64,000 nucleotides of DNA, taken from positions 32,483,634 to 32,547,633 of the forward strand of contig CM060848.1 in the NCBI GenBank assembly GCA_030737835.1. Direction: 5' to 3'. The notes below the pieces were generated by a model, which saw only the letters and a list, made by a program, of their open reading frames with translations, did not search any database and had not been told where the DNA came from. This DNA comes from Acorus gramineus (Eukaryota > Streptophyta > Magnoliopsida > Acorales > Acoraceae). The translations under genes were made by a program, and so were the position numbers. Below are positions 33,961-44,700 of this stretch, piece after piece (positions within the stretch are counted from its first letter, which is position 1; each line of letters begins with the position of its first letter).

Positions 33961-35434
33961 ATGCGGCCGATTGACATTTAATTAATCTTCCTCGAAGGGA
34001 TGATGATGTTGCAAGATTGAATGAAGAAAAGAGACTATTGAAGGAAGATGTCATCCTTCCTCTGTGATGCCCGAGTATTTTGAGGTAATTCCTAAATTGA
34101 TAATTAAAAGTAGTACTTTTAATCATTTGTAGTTTTTTTTTAATTGTGATTGAAAGATGATGCATCCATTAAAGGGAGTTTAAAATTTATGCAATCATGA
34201 AGGAATTGTATTATGCTCTAAAAGGAGTTTACAAGGAGTGATTATATTGGTTGTGATCTGAACTATTTAAAATTCTTGGAGAGTGTAAAATTATTTTGAT
34301 TATATAGTTTATTGGTATACATTCATTTTGATTATTTTTGTGTATACATTCATTCTAATTTTAGTTTATTGGTATCCAGTGATCTAAGATACTCAAGGTG
34401 CATTTTTTAATTAGTGCATCCAAACTAAAAATCATCAGATTATTGTGATGTCTTGATTATGGATTGGATTATTTGCCTATGATATCCTGGGGTATGCGTT
34501 TGATCTTTTGATTAGTCCTGACATTGGCGATATCTTGGAAAAAGGTCCACGAATCAATATTGGTGGCATTCGGTATGATTCTTGGATTCTATAATATTTT
34601 CCTATATTGCCTTAAGAAGTTTAATTGAAATTTGTATTAGTGGTTTTATTCTTTGTAGTTGTGGTACTAGATTTACTTCAGAATTGGGCTAAGTTCTTAT
34701 TTTCATTCATGTTCGATAGACTTTCATTTCCAGACGTTTCTTCCTCAACAATTATGCCACTTGAGAAATGGAATTCATGATTAGACAAGTTCCAACGCAA
34801 TTGTATATTTTGATTCTTATGACTGTTGATTGTTATACATGCATGTGCATATTTATTGATGACTAAGATGCTAAGGTTCACATGCTACACTGAGGCTTCT
34901 ACAGCCTAGCCATTGTGGTATGCCACTATCTTCTTGAATATCTTTAAATTTTTGCAAGGTTCTTGATGAAGAATATATGGGCATGAATAAAAGCTATTCA
35001 AAAGTTGACCGTGTAGTAACTCAAAATCCTCATACACTAACCCTAGTTTTGAATTTTTTTTATATGATAGTGATGGTGGGAAAAAGCTTTGATAGAATAA
35101 AAGTGTCTGGTTCTGACCAGATTGGCCAAGGCATTAAATCAATAGAAAATGTTAACCCACTTTTGTAAAAACTAAAAGTAGTTCCATGCTTCAAATCTCC
35201 AGAAAACACATCTTTTACTAAATCTGTTTAATTTCATTTATTTAAGTTTTCAACTTAGACCAAGAAAATATATTTAATGTTTGATGGACTACATGTTCTT
35301 ATTGCTTAGTCATGATTATATAATATGTCATCGTTTATTCCTTTCATATCATTTCTTATGGGATACTATTATAGGTTATATATAATATATACATCTTAGA
35401 GTTTATGATTTATATGTATTTTTTGTTTGTGCAG

Positions 35435-35638
35435 GATGTTAAGTATTTTGTTTCAAAGTATATAAAGACACCACTTGATGAACCTGTGAGAGACAAAACA
35501 AAGAAATCAAAATCAAAGTTATGGTTAGATAACTTTTACAAGAAAGTCACATCATTGCCTGAACGTCTTCCACAAAAGTTAGTCGAATGTTTCTATCATG
35601 ACATTTTTAGGTGCAAAAAGGAAGAACATTTGTTGTAA
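35435..35638 (+). CDS. Unidentified terminal exon inside the CACTA-like element
   Basis: After a good acceptor (TTTGTGCAG, ending at 35434) a 67-codon open frame encodes a Lys-rich peptide (DVKYFVSKYIKTPLDEP, then KLWLDNFYKKVTSLPERLPQ) ending in TAA. An AATAAA lies at about 35748. I do not recognise the family. Composition and the acceptor make it look like a real last exon, either of a gene fragment captured by the transposon or of a decayed element gene. A possible upstream piece (LDEEYMGMNKSYSKVDRVV) lies near 34965-35020. Low confidence that a protein is made. Confidence 0.3.
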   Translation, partial: DVKYFVSKYIKTPLDEPVRDKTKKSKSKLWLDNFYKKVTSLPERLPQKLVECFYHDIFRCKKEEHLL

Positions 35639-36142
35639 TGAAAAGATCTTGTTTTTAGAGCTTATTTTTATGTTAATGGTTATTTTAATATTTGTAAATT
35701 TGCTATAGAAATTATCTTTAATTGGTGTTTGTATGAGTTGAATGAGAATAAATATTGAAATGGATGCTGAATTTATTTGAATTTTTTATTTATAATAAAT
35801 TTGCATATTTTAGCAAAAAAAATGGAAAAAAAAAGAAAATGATTATTGTAGTCACTAAATCGTCAAATATAGACCGTCACTAAACGGTATGTGGTGTGTC
35901 CTTGTCCTATCAATAGCGACGGCTATGGTGCGTCGCTAATTTAGAAATGCGACGGGCCATAGCCGTAGTTGAAATCATCATTAGAGATGGACCTAGCCGT
36001 CGTCAAAAGTGTCAACAGCGACGGCTGAACTCTGTCCCAAGACTTTTGGCAACACCCCCATCTGCAGCGGCCCGCTAAAGTCCGTTGCTAATAGCCTATA
36101 GCGACGGATTTAGTCCGTCGCAGAAAGTCAAATTTCTTGTTG

Positions 36143-37659
36143 AGATTTAACTCTAAAAATGTAGTTGCATCAACAACAGTGCTTTCTAAAAGTTAATGAA
36201 ATGTGTATTTGATATAAAGTTTTGATGTCTTAACTCATAATCGACCAAATCTCACTTCCAAATAAACCTTAAATGATGAACATGTTAGCTCATCAAACCA
36301 TATCATGACTTGCGTTTTTGATTCATTGAGAAGACTTGCTTTCTCTACATACTTTGGTCACTCCGAGTAAGAGGTATGATATTTTCCTATAAATGAAAGT
36401 TTGTTTTTTTTATCAAATGATGTCACGTGTTGCATGTGTGATGTGTGTAGGGTATTGGAGTTTGAAAGGTATAATGATGGACAACCTCCTTAATTTATGG
36501 ATCTTTAGGTTCCTCTTGTGGTAGGATTCAATCTTTTGCACCTTGAAGGGAGTTGATGATCTACAATGAGTGCCTGTTGTGAGGCTTGTGACACTGTAAA
36601 CAAGTTTGTTTAATTTTATCAGAAAATCTTCAAAAAAAAAAAAAACAAATTCTTCACTGAGCATTTCAGAGTTATAAATTCTAAATTTTATTTAAAGATC
36701 TATAGATCCTCCACAAAAATCTATGGAATTTAATTTTATCTAAAATAATAAAAAAATTCCGGTTGTTAATGATATTTGTTAGTGTAATTTCTAATTGTTT
36801 AAATGTAGATAAGATAAAGTTGTTTTAAAGAGATTTTGATGGGATTTATTTTTTTATAAATTGATTTATAATAAAATTTAAAATCATGCATGTTTATAGA
36901 TAGGGTGGGTGTTCTAATTCCATAAGAGCGCTAATACACTAAGTCCTTTTTATAATCCATTTCGCATTCCCATACACTATTGTAATATATGAGATTCTAT
37001 CATAATATATAGAATAAAAAAAAAAATTCAAAGAAAAAAAAATAATATTGTATCTTAATATATACTTCAATTCAGATAATGATATTTACTTCAATATAAT
37101 AGTTTATAATTTAGAAAAATGGTGTAGTTTGCAAATGAAGCTGCGCTGGATATATTATTTCTATTCCATAAATCTTGGAATTAAGAACTGAGCTCAAAAA
37201 AAATCAAGTGTTATTAATTAGAGCGTTTTTATTAAATGATATTTATTATTTATAAAAATTATAACGAGTAATTGTCCTTAACATTTTCATAGGAGATGTA
37301 AAATTTTAAATAATTACTTTATTTTATTTTATTTTAAAGGCCAAAATTAAAGGCTCCTATAATGACAACTAGGATTTCAGTCAGGTGATCCAGTTAGATA
37401 TGAGTTTGGTTATTACTATCAATATTGTACAATAATAATTGTGTAATTCGATTATTAGATTGTATAGTTCGATTAATAGGTTGTGCAATTCAATATTAAT
37501 GGTATTGATTAAACTCAAATTTAATTGGATCTAGACCCGAGTTTTAGTCATCCGAAAATTTGGGTGCCTCTAATTGCATCCCTTAAATTGGGGTGCACAC
37601 CCTTTTTTTTACACACCTATAAAAAAAACACTCAAATTCTTTAAACACTCCCATATTTA
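36143..37659. other. AT-rich intergenic stretch
   Basis: Strongly AT-rich, with many A and T homopolymers and no sustained open frame. Nothing further was recognised. Confidence 0.6.
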
Positions 37660-38025
37660 ATTGGGACACTTAATTTACAATGCACACCACCAAAGAAACC
37701 CTAGATCTCTCGCCCCTCTTGCCATGGATCCCTCTCTCGTCGTCCCCTCTTGCCATGGATCCCTCTCTCGTCGTCCCCTCTCTTGCTCGTCGTCATCATC
37801 TTCTCCGTGCAGACCTTCACCGTCAACAATCCCAAGATATTGTTGGAGCTGATATTATTGTTGATGGTTTTCTGTGGAGAAATCCATTGTTTTGGGGAGG
37901 ATTTGTTTTTTTGTTCGTTTGATTTAGGGGAAGGGAAAGATTTTATGAAAAAGGAGAAGAAGAAGATGATGAAATGTGCCTTTTTTTTTGTTGCGTCCAT
38001 GTGTTTCTTTATGTCTTGGTTATAG
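37660..38025 (+). other. Possible 5' end of a small gene with telo-box and 32-bp duplication
   Basis: AAACCCTAG at 37695-37703 is a telo-box-like motif often seen in plant 5' leaders. It is followed by a 32-bp tandem duplication containing CCATGGATCCCTCTCTCGTC (about 37722-37785), which gives two ATG codons in different frames. The frame from 37750 encodes 91 residues with a hydrophobic N-terminal half (LLLVVIIFSVQTF, LLELILLLMVF), compatible with a signal anchor. No family was recognised and no downstream exon could be joined. It may be a truncated gene 5' end or a chance ORF. Confidence 0.2.
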
Positions 38026-38214
38026 GGTCTTTGTGCAATTGAAATTGTGGAGTTATTTTTATTTTTTTGATATGTGCATGTTGTTTATTTGATTTTGTTG
38101 AATACCATTCTTATCTGTATGTTAAAATGTGTGGAATTATTTGTGTTTTAAGATATGGATGTTATTTATTTGCTTTTTGAAATGTGATTCGCGTTCCTTT
38201 ATCTGGGTTGCACT

Positions 38215-38503
38215 GTCGACATAAATACCAAATATCGACACTGATAGTGTCGAGTGTCGCGAATGTTTCAAATGTTACAGGTTCAGTTTTCTGAACCCCA
38301 CGACACAAGTATTGTCGACATAAATACCAAATATCGACAGTGATAGAGTCGTGAAGGTTCCAAATGCTATAGGTTCAGTTTTCTGAATCCCGCAACACAA
38401 GCATTGTTGACATAAATACCAAATATCGACACTAATAATGTCACGAAAGATTCAGATGCTACGCGTTCAATTTTTTGAACCCCGTGACACAAGAATTATC
38501 GAC
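38215..38503. repeat. Three-unit tandem repeat (99, 91 and 93 bp) upstream of the S-acyltransferase gene
   Basis: The block starting GTCGACATAAATACCAAATA begins at 38215, 38314 and 38405, with a partial fourth at 38498. Each unit contains AATATCGACA and GGTTCAGTTTTCTGAA. The units differ by scattered substitutions and small indels. The array ends about 290 bp before the start codon at 38791, so it lies in the promoter-proximal region. Confidence 0.85.
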
Positions 38504-38790
38504 ATAAAAATCAAATAATAAAGTATGTGTAGGATCCAATTATAAATGAATGGATCTTTTGTACACTATTAGTTAATGAGGGGGTGTGCACTCTAATTTG
38601 AGGGGGTGCAAGGAGAGGCACCCAAGGTAAGATCCATACGTTGGATCGTCGAGAATCTAAAACCAAGCGACCCCAAAAAAACCCATTCCACTTTGACTTC
38701 GACAGCGGCCGAAACGCTACGGTCTCTGCCACATCGTCCAGACGGAAGAGGAAGTGGAGAAGAGGTAGTGGGGAAAGGGAGGTGGGATTG

Positions 38791-41700
38791 ATGGAGGTTC
38801 AATGGCTTTTGGTTGTGCACTTGCTGATCACGCTGTTGGTTGTGGTCTCCTTCTTGTTCGGCCAATGGCCTATTTTCCAAGGGACCTTTGTCGAACGAAT
38901 CCATTATTTCCTCACCTTCGGTCTCTACGATTATTCCCTGTATGCGCAAACACTCTGTTTTTTTTCTTTTCTCCCATTCAATATCATTATGATTTTTGGT
39001 CTTTCTTGTTATGTGGTGAATTTTCAATGTCATTGGGCACCACTTTGGTAACACATTATTCCGATTTGTTTGTTGTTTGGTTTACTTATTTGCTTGAAGT
39101 TCTTGGATTTTCACTTTGTCTCGTGTGCAATCATATTTATGAAGTATTTTCTTTTTTAGAACATTACCTCAGTTATTTTTAGTTATTTTTACCGACCAAA
39201 ACTTTGACCACACATGTTTTCATTTTTTTTAAATAATAAACATCATCTAATAAGGTATGTGGTTTGATAAAAAGTGCATATCGCTCCATTTTGAGTTGAA
39301 TGAACCTGTTTTTAGTAAGTGTAAGAAAATATTTAATTAGGTATATACTTCACTGGATTTTTAAATTCTAATGAGGTATATAGAACTGTATTTTTCTAAA
39401 AAAAAATTAAGTGTAACAACGCCCTTCCTTTTTTTGGTAAGATTATATACAATTCTTTGAAAAATATATTGATTTTCTATAGAAGTTCTTGCTTCATTAC
39501 TTGAATTTACACCTTTAGTTTAAAAAAAATCAAAGTACATGTGAACTGTAAAAAGGATTGTATACAAGTTTGTCCCTAACTTTATTCTTTTGCCATTCTA
39601 TGACTAAAAGTTGATGACTTTTAAGAAGAACAAAGCTGATAGATCGGTAACATATCCGTTGTCACATCTCGCTTGCTTAAAATTCTCTTTCTCAAATGAG
39701 TTCATGCAAGCAGTTATCGTCGAGTGGTTTTCATTGTTATCATGTTCATTGAATATCATGCAGACATTATTTTCACTCATCGGAATTCCATGTAGGGAAC
39801 AATTACATCTCCATGGACATAATAAATATGAATAAATCATGATTTTGGGTTGTGTCCTTTGCTTTAGTTGTTCTATGCATCAAAAGTGCTTGGTGGATGT
39901 GTCTATCTGTTAGATCACCTTTTCTTTTCAATTTTCAGTTTATCATTGGTTCTTCTCCATGTTGAAAACCCATTTTTTCTGAAAAACGGTAGGCATATCA
40001 CCCCAATTTTATAAAAAGTGAGTGAATGCTCAATACAAAGACAAAGAACATAAAATAACCAAACAACAAAAATCAACCTGGGGCAAAGACGTAGGAAGAG
40101 ATGTCTACTGACATCCCATCCTCTCAAAAATGACACAACACTGCATTTCTATTCCATCATAATCCTCCCCCAAATACAAAACAAGAGTTTCCCCCACCTA
40201 ACTCCTACCCAATCTTTGACGAAATAAATTACCGACTCCTAAATATTTTCTTCATAGAGTGTTCTACCATTTCCAAAAAATATTCTCCACATAGAGCATT
40301 GTCCCCTTTCATAATAACCACATTCCATGTTAACCAGAGAGCCCACACCACTGCCAGCTCAAATAACCTCATTCCATGTTAGCCAGAAAACTCATGGAAT
40401 TAACTCAAGTCTACTTGACTTAGATCATGGTGTTTTAATGACTTTGTTTTCTTTGACATATAGATGTATCCGACAGCTCAATCTTGTTTGTTGCCATGTA
40501 TGTATTATATTAAAGATAAAAAATCTTTGATCACCACAGTATCGAAATAATTTCTTCACGCCATCTGTTTTTCAAGAGATCACATCCTAAATCTTTTTTT
40601 TTCATTTTTTATATGACCTGATTATTATGTTTTGTAATGTTGCAGATGGTTGGTAGGGTTTGTATTTGGTTCAAGAGGTAAAGATGCATTTCACACCGTA
40701 GAAAATTATTGTTGTGAGCGGCCAAATCCAATTTTACAGGTTTCCATTGTTTACATGCTTTAGTATATTACCCATTACAACTTTTTGATATTATTCTATG
40801 GGTAGTTCAACTTCTCATTTGTTTAATTTATTGTAGAACCGTGTTAACTTTGTACATTGTATTGATGTTTTTTTTAACTCTTTTTCCATGCAGATTATCT
40901 ATCTGGCAATAATTGGAGCAACATATTATATCAGTATAAATTCATCCTTTAAATATATACCTGGTCATTATGTTGGCAATATACACAAGTAAGATTTGAC
41001 CAATTCGTAAATCTATTATATTCTGCAGTGCTGAAGCCTGCTGAACTTGTTTGTTATACATTTTGCAGGTACATGAGCTTCTTGGCAGTTGGGGTAGGTG
41101 TCATACTCTTTCTGTTAACTAGCTTCTCTGATCCAGGAACAATAACAATAAAAAATGTTTCTCAATACCTTGCGGCCTACCCTTATGATGACATTATATA
41201 TTCAGAGAAACAGTGTTCAACTTGCAAATTTCCAAGGTCTGATACTGTTTGGCTAGTTGAAGCTCTGTATTGGATATCCTCATATCCTCATTGCACTTGT
41301 AATTTCAATTTTAGGCCTGCTAGAGCTAAGCACTGCAGCATATGTGATCGTTGTGTTGCCCGGTTTGATCATCACTGTGGGTGGATGGTGGGTTCTTCCA
41401 TCATTTCTTTTTATTTAGAGCAATTGTTGATCTAGAATAATGCTTTTGATTGGAGTGGCCAACTGGCCATATTTAAAGTATCTAATGTGCATTTGATAAC
41501 TGCAGAACAATTGCATCGGGGAGAAAAACACCCGATACTTCATGGCTTTTCTATTCTGGTATACTTTTATCTGCTTTGTTGCACTTGTATGATAGTTTCC
41601 AGAAGCATGCATTCTTGACAATTTGTTAAACCATTGAATCTCCTGTAGATTTTAAATTCATATATACTCTCTACATAGCACAATAAAGTTACACATTTCC

Positions 41701-44700
41701 TATGTGGGTGTAAAGAAGGTGGATATGGTTCATGAAATATTGCAGCTCTTGCATAGACCTGAGAACTTCTGGGTTTCTTTTCTTACCTAGACTGTTTATA
41801 TCACCCTCCCTGGACATTCGATCAGATCCCTTACCTTCTCCTTGCCTCGGATTCTCTTTTCTTTGTTTTTCAATGTTTTGATTTTTCACTGAATCTTGGA
41901 ATTGTACCCCTTTATTCTTAATGAATGATGGATGGTAGGATTTGTACCTTATTTTTAAAAGTGTTATGCATTTCCTAATTATTTTGCATTTTTTTCTTGG
42001 AAGAGTTACATGCTATGCAATAAGGTATTGACAACATGCAACTCTTGCACAAACACTGTCAGATTACACATTTTGAGTGCTTATATGCTCTGTAGGAACA
42101 TGTGTCGGTGTATCAGTATCGATATGAACATGTTGTGTCCCAGTGGCATCGGAACCCAGAAACATGGTGTTCTTGTTACATTGGGTAGGTGTTATTCTAA
42201 AACATGATCTGTGTCTTAGAAAGTTGGAAGTCAACCAATATCAGTTTGCATTGTTATGATGTGGCTTACTCTACTTTCTTTTTCAATTTAGCTTTAGTTA
42301 TTTGAATACTCTGGCAAAATTACACTTCTACAAAGTCATTTCATTAAAAGTAATTTGGTCATTTTCCGCCTATGAGTGGATTGGGAATACCCTCATCTGT
42401 TATTTTGCTTATAGACTTTTCAAGCAGAAAGGCAGATTGCAAACTGACCTTGGGTTAGCCGGTTAGCACACCCCTCTTTGAAAAGAAGGCTAGGGGATCA
42501 AACCTGGGGAACAAAACAGATTTCTTGGCATATATTGTTTCTGGTGGCTTACCCTGCTCATAGCGCTTTTGCTCCCATTGCATTTTCTTTCTTTATTTCT
42601 CCTATGTTATTTTGCCATCTTTCTAAAAAGAATTTGGTGAGCACCACTATTCCTCCAAAAAAAAGGGAAAAAAAAAGAAAAAGAAATGCCTCTTTTGGCT
42701 TGTTTTCAGTTGTAATTCATAACACAAAACTTAGTAATGGATTTTTTTACCATCATTAAGGAAGTAACATTGATAAGGAATGGCAATGTGGTAAGATGCA
42801 GGGTTTGTTGATGGGCCCAGGACGGATCACAAAATTCTACCAAGAGTCGATGAACACATGGGTTTGAAGATTGGGGGGCTCTGAAAATAGAAATAAGACA
42901 AACTGTCTTTTACCAGATTTATATAGGGATGTAGGAGATTTCTTTGGGGCTAGGAACTAGTTTATCATGTTCATTTTCATAGAAAGCTATCCAGTACCCT
43001 GCTTTATAGAATGCTGCAACTATGAAAGTGGGGGAGGGATAACTCTGTTCTCTTCTGGATGGATTTCTGGATATTCTTCTTGTTAATTTTTCAAGCTTTT
43101 CAACATTGCTGGAGGCAAGGAACGTAGAGTTGAGGGTTTTATGATTTTTTCTGTTGCAGGGGTGACTGTTGGGAAGCCCAAACACTTAATCCCTGGAGAC
43201 TCATCAAAGTGAATTTTCCTGTCCTTGTGACCACCTAACATGAGTTATTTCAAAGAAGAGGTAGCGAACTAATTGAACAGTTTTAGATAGTGAGGAGGAT
43301 AAATTCCCCTTCAGTTAAACTATTAATCTTCGGAGCCTTCCTTCACGAACTCGGATCCGAATAGGGATGGATCCTGCACTCACAAAACAATTCAGGGGGA
43401 CACCGGTGTGGTGCCAGCCAAAGGCCCTCCAAAGAGATGCATCAGTTGGGGATTCAATACAAAACTCACTAAAATTTTGGTGGCTTGAAAGTAGTAAATC
43501 AGATTTGATTTGATACCTTAGCTTCTTGTGTTACTTCCCTTTTTATAGGGTCACCTCGGCTAGATTGCCGCTTCCACTCTCCTTTGGTTGTTATAACCGT
43601 TCCCTCATTGAACACTTAGTGGGCGATTTTGATGAAAACCCCCACGTGTTAATGAGACACGTCGTGCCCACGTCGCGCAATTAATAGGCCTTAACTGTCC
43701 GTCTAGCAGTTTCAGACATTTGCGATCCTTTGACTGTTTCTTTGGTCTGCTCGTGGCCCTTTGGCATGCTCGTGCATATGTTACGTCTTCGAGTACGTCT
43801 GCGAGGTGAAAGATCACTCGACCAGACCTCTTATATGGTCGTGTCTTTTCTACTCGTTCGCGAGGAGTAAGGTCGTCCAACCAAACCTTTAATCTGATTG
43901 TGCCTTAACTATTTGAGGTGACATTCATCCACAAGGTGTGACATTCATCCACAAGGTGTCTGACTGTCTGACTAGACCCTTGATCTAATCGTGCCAGTAC
44001 ATTCGGGAGTGTCATCATGACATTATAGATTCGGATCCGGATTTGTGGGCCCCAAGTGTGATAACCCATATCCATCTTGGCGTGACACGTGTCATAGCGC
44101 GGATTTTTATCTCCATAGATAGAATATGGAAAATGGTGTTTTTCTTATTCAACCTCATTGCCTCACCTTGATTGCCAATGTTAAATTTGTTTTTCTTAAT
44201 TGTTGCAAGTGATAATGGGGGAAAATCCATGGTGTGATAGAGAATTTGGTGCTTTTCGAGCTAACACAAATGGAGCAAATTTTGTATGGTATAAACAAAA
44301 AGAAAAATAGAAGCAATAAAGCAAATTTTACCAAAATTTCATTCATCATACTTGTTTGGATCACTTGGTTGACAGGTATGAAACAATTCTCCAAACATTT
44401 ATGAAGGAATTTCCAAAGAAACTTGTTATAAAAATCTTGGAAATCACTTAGGGATTGCCTAAATGCTTGGTTAGAAACTTTTTTGGGATTGATACTGTAT
44501 TCAAAGGGTTGGGTTTTTGTTGATTAATCTTTTTTGTATTTGATGGGAATAGGGTTGTAAAGGGAATGGTTTCTTGGATTATCGTCTCTCCTATATTTTA
44601 AATGCTACCCAATCTAATGTGGCGGGCATCCAACTTTCATTATTTTTACCAAGCCAGAAAAAGGAGACATTTGTTATTTTTGCAAGTGAGAAATAAAAAT

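Larger units (their letters stand above)
33521..36142. mobile_element. CACTA-like non-autonomous DNA transposon
   Basis: The left end reads CACAACCAAAAAAATGACTT followed by GCGATGG and a TTGCGACGGACTTAGTCCGTCGG palindrome (33567-33588). The right end, reverse-complemented, reads CAACAAGAAATTTGACTTTC followed by TGCGACGG. These parallel the common plant CACTA terminus CACTACAAGAAA..TTTGAC with GCGACGGA subterminal repeats. Further GCGACGG/CCGTCGC units fill 35855-36125. The TIRs are imperfect and a 3-bp TSD is not convincing, so borders are good to a few bases only. No transposase was recognised in the 2.6 kb. Confidence 0.65.

Noticed and set aside
38641-38790. In-frame upstream extension of the S-acyltransferase first exon
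   Set aside because: The frame is open, but the family's conserved N-terminus begins at MEVQWL (38791) and the extra residues show no similarity to it.
42448-42510. tRNA gene
   Set aside because: A- and B-box-like segments are present, but no cloverleaf can be formed and an A-rich tail follows, so it is a SINE-like element.
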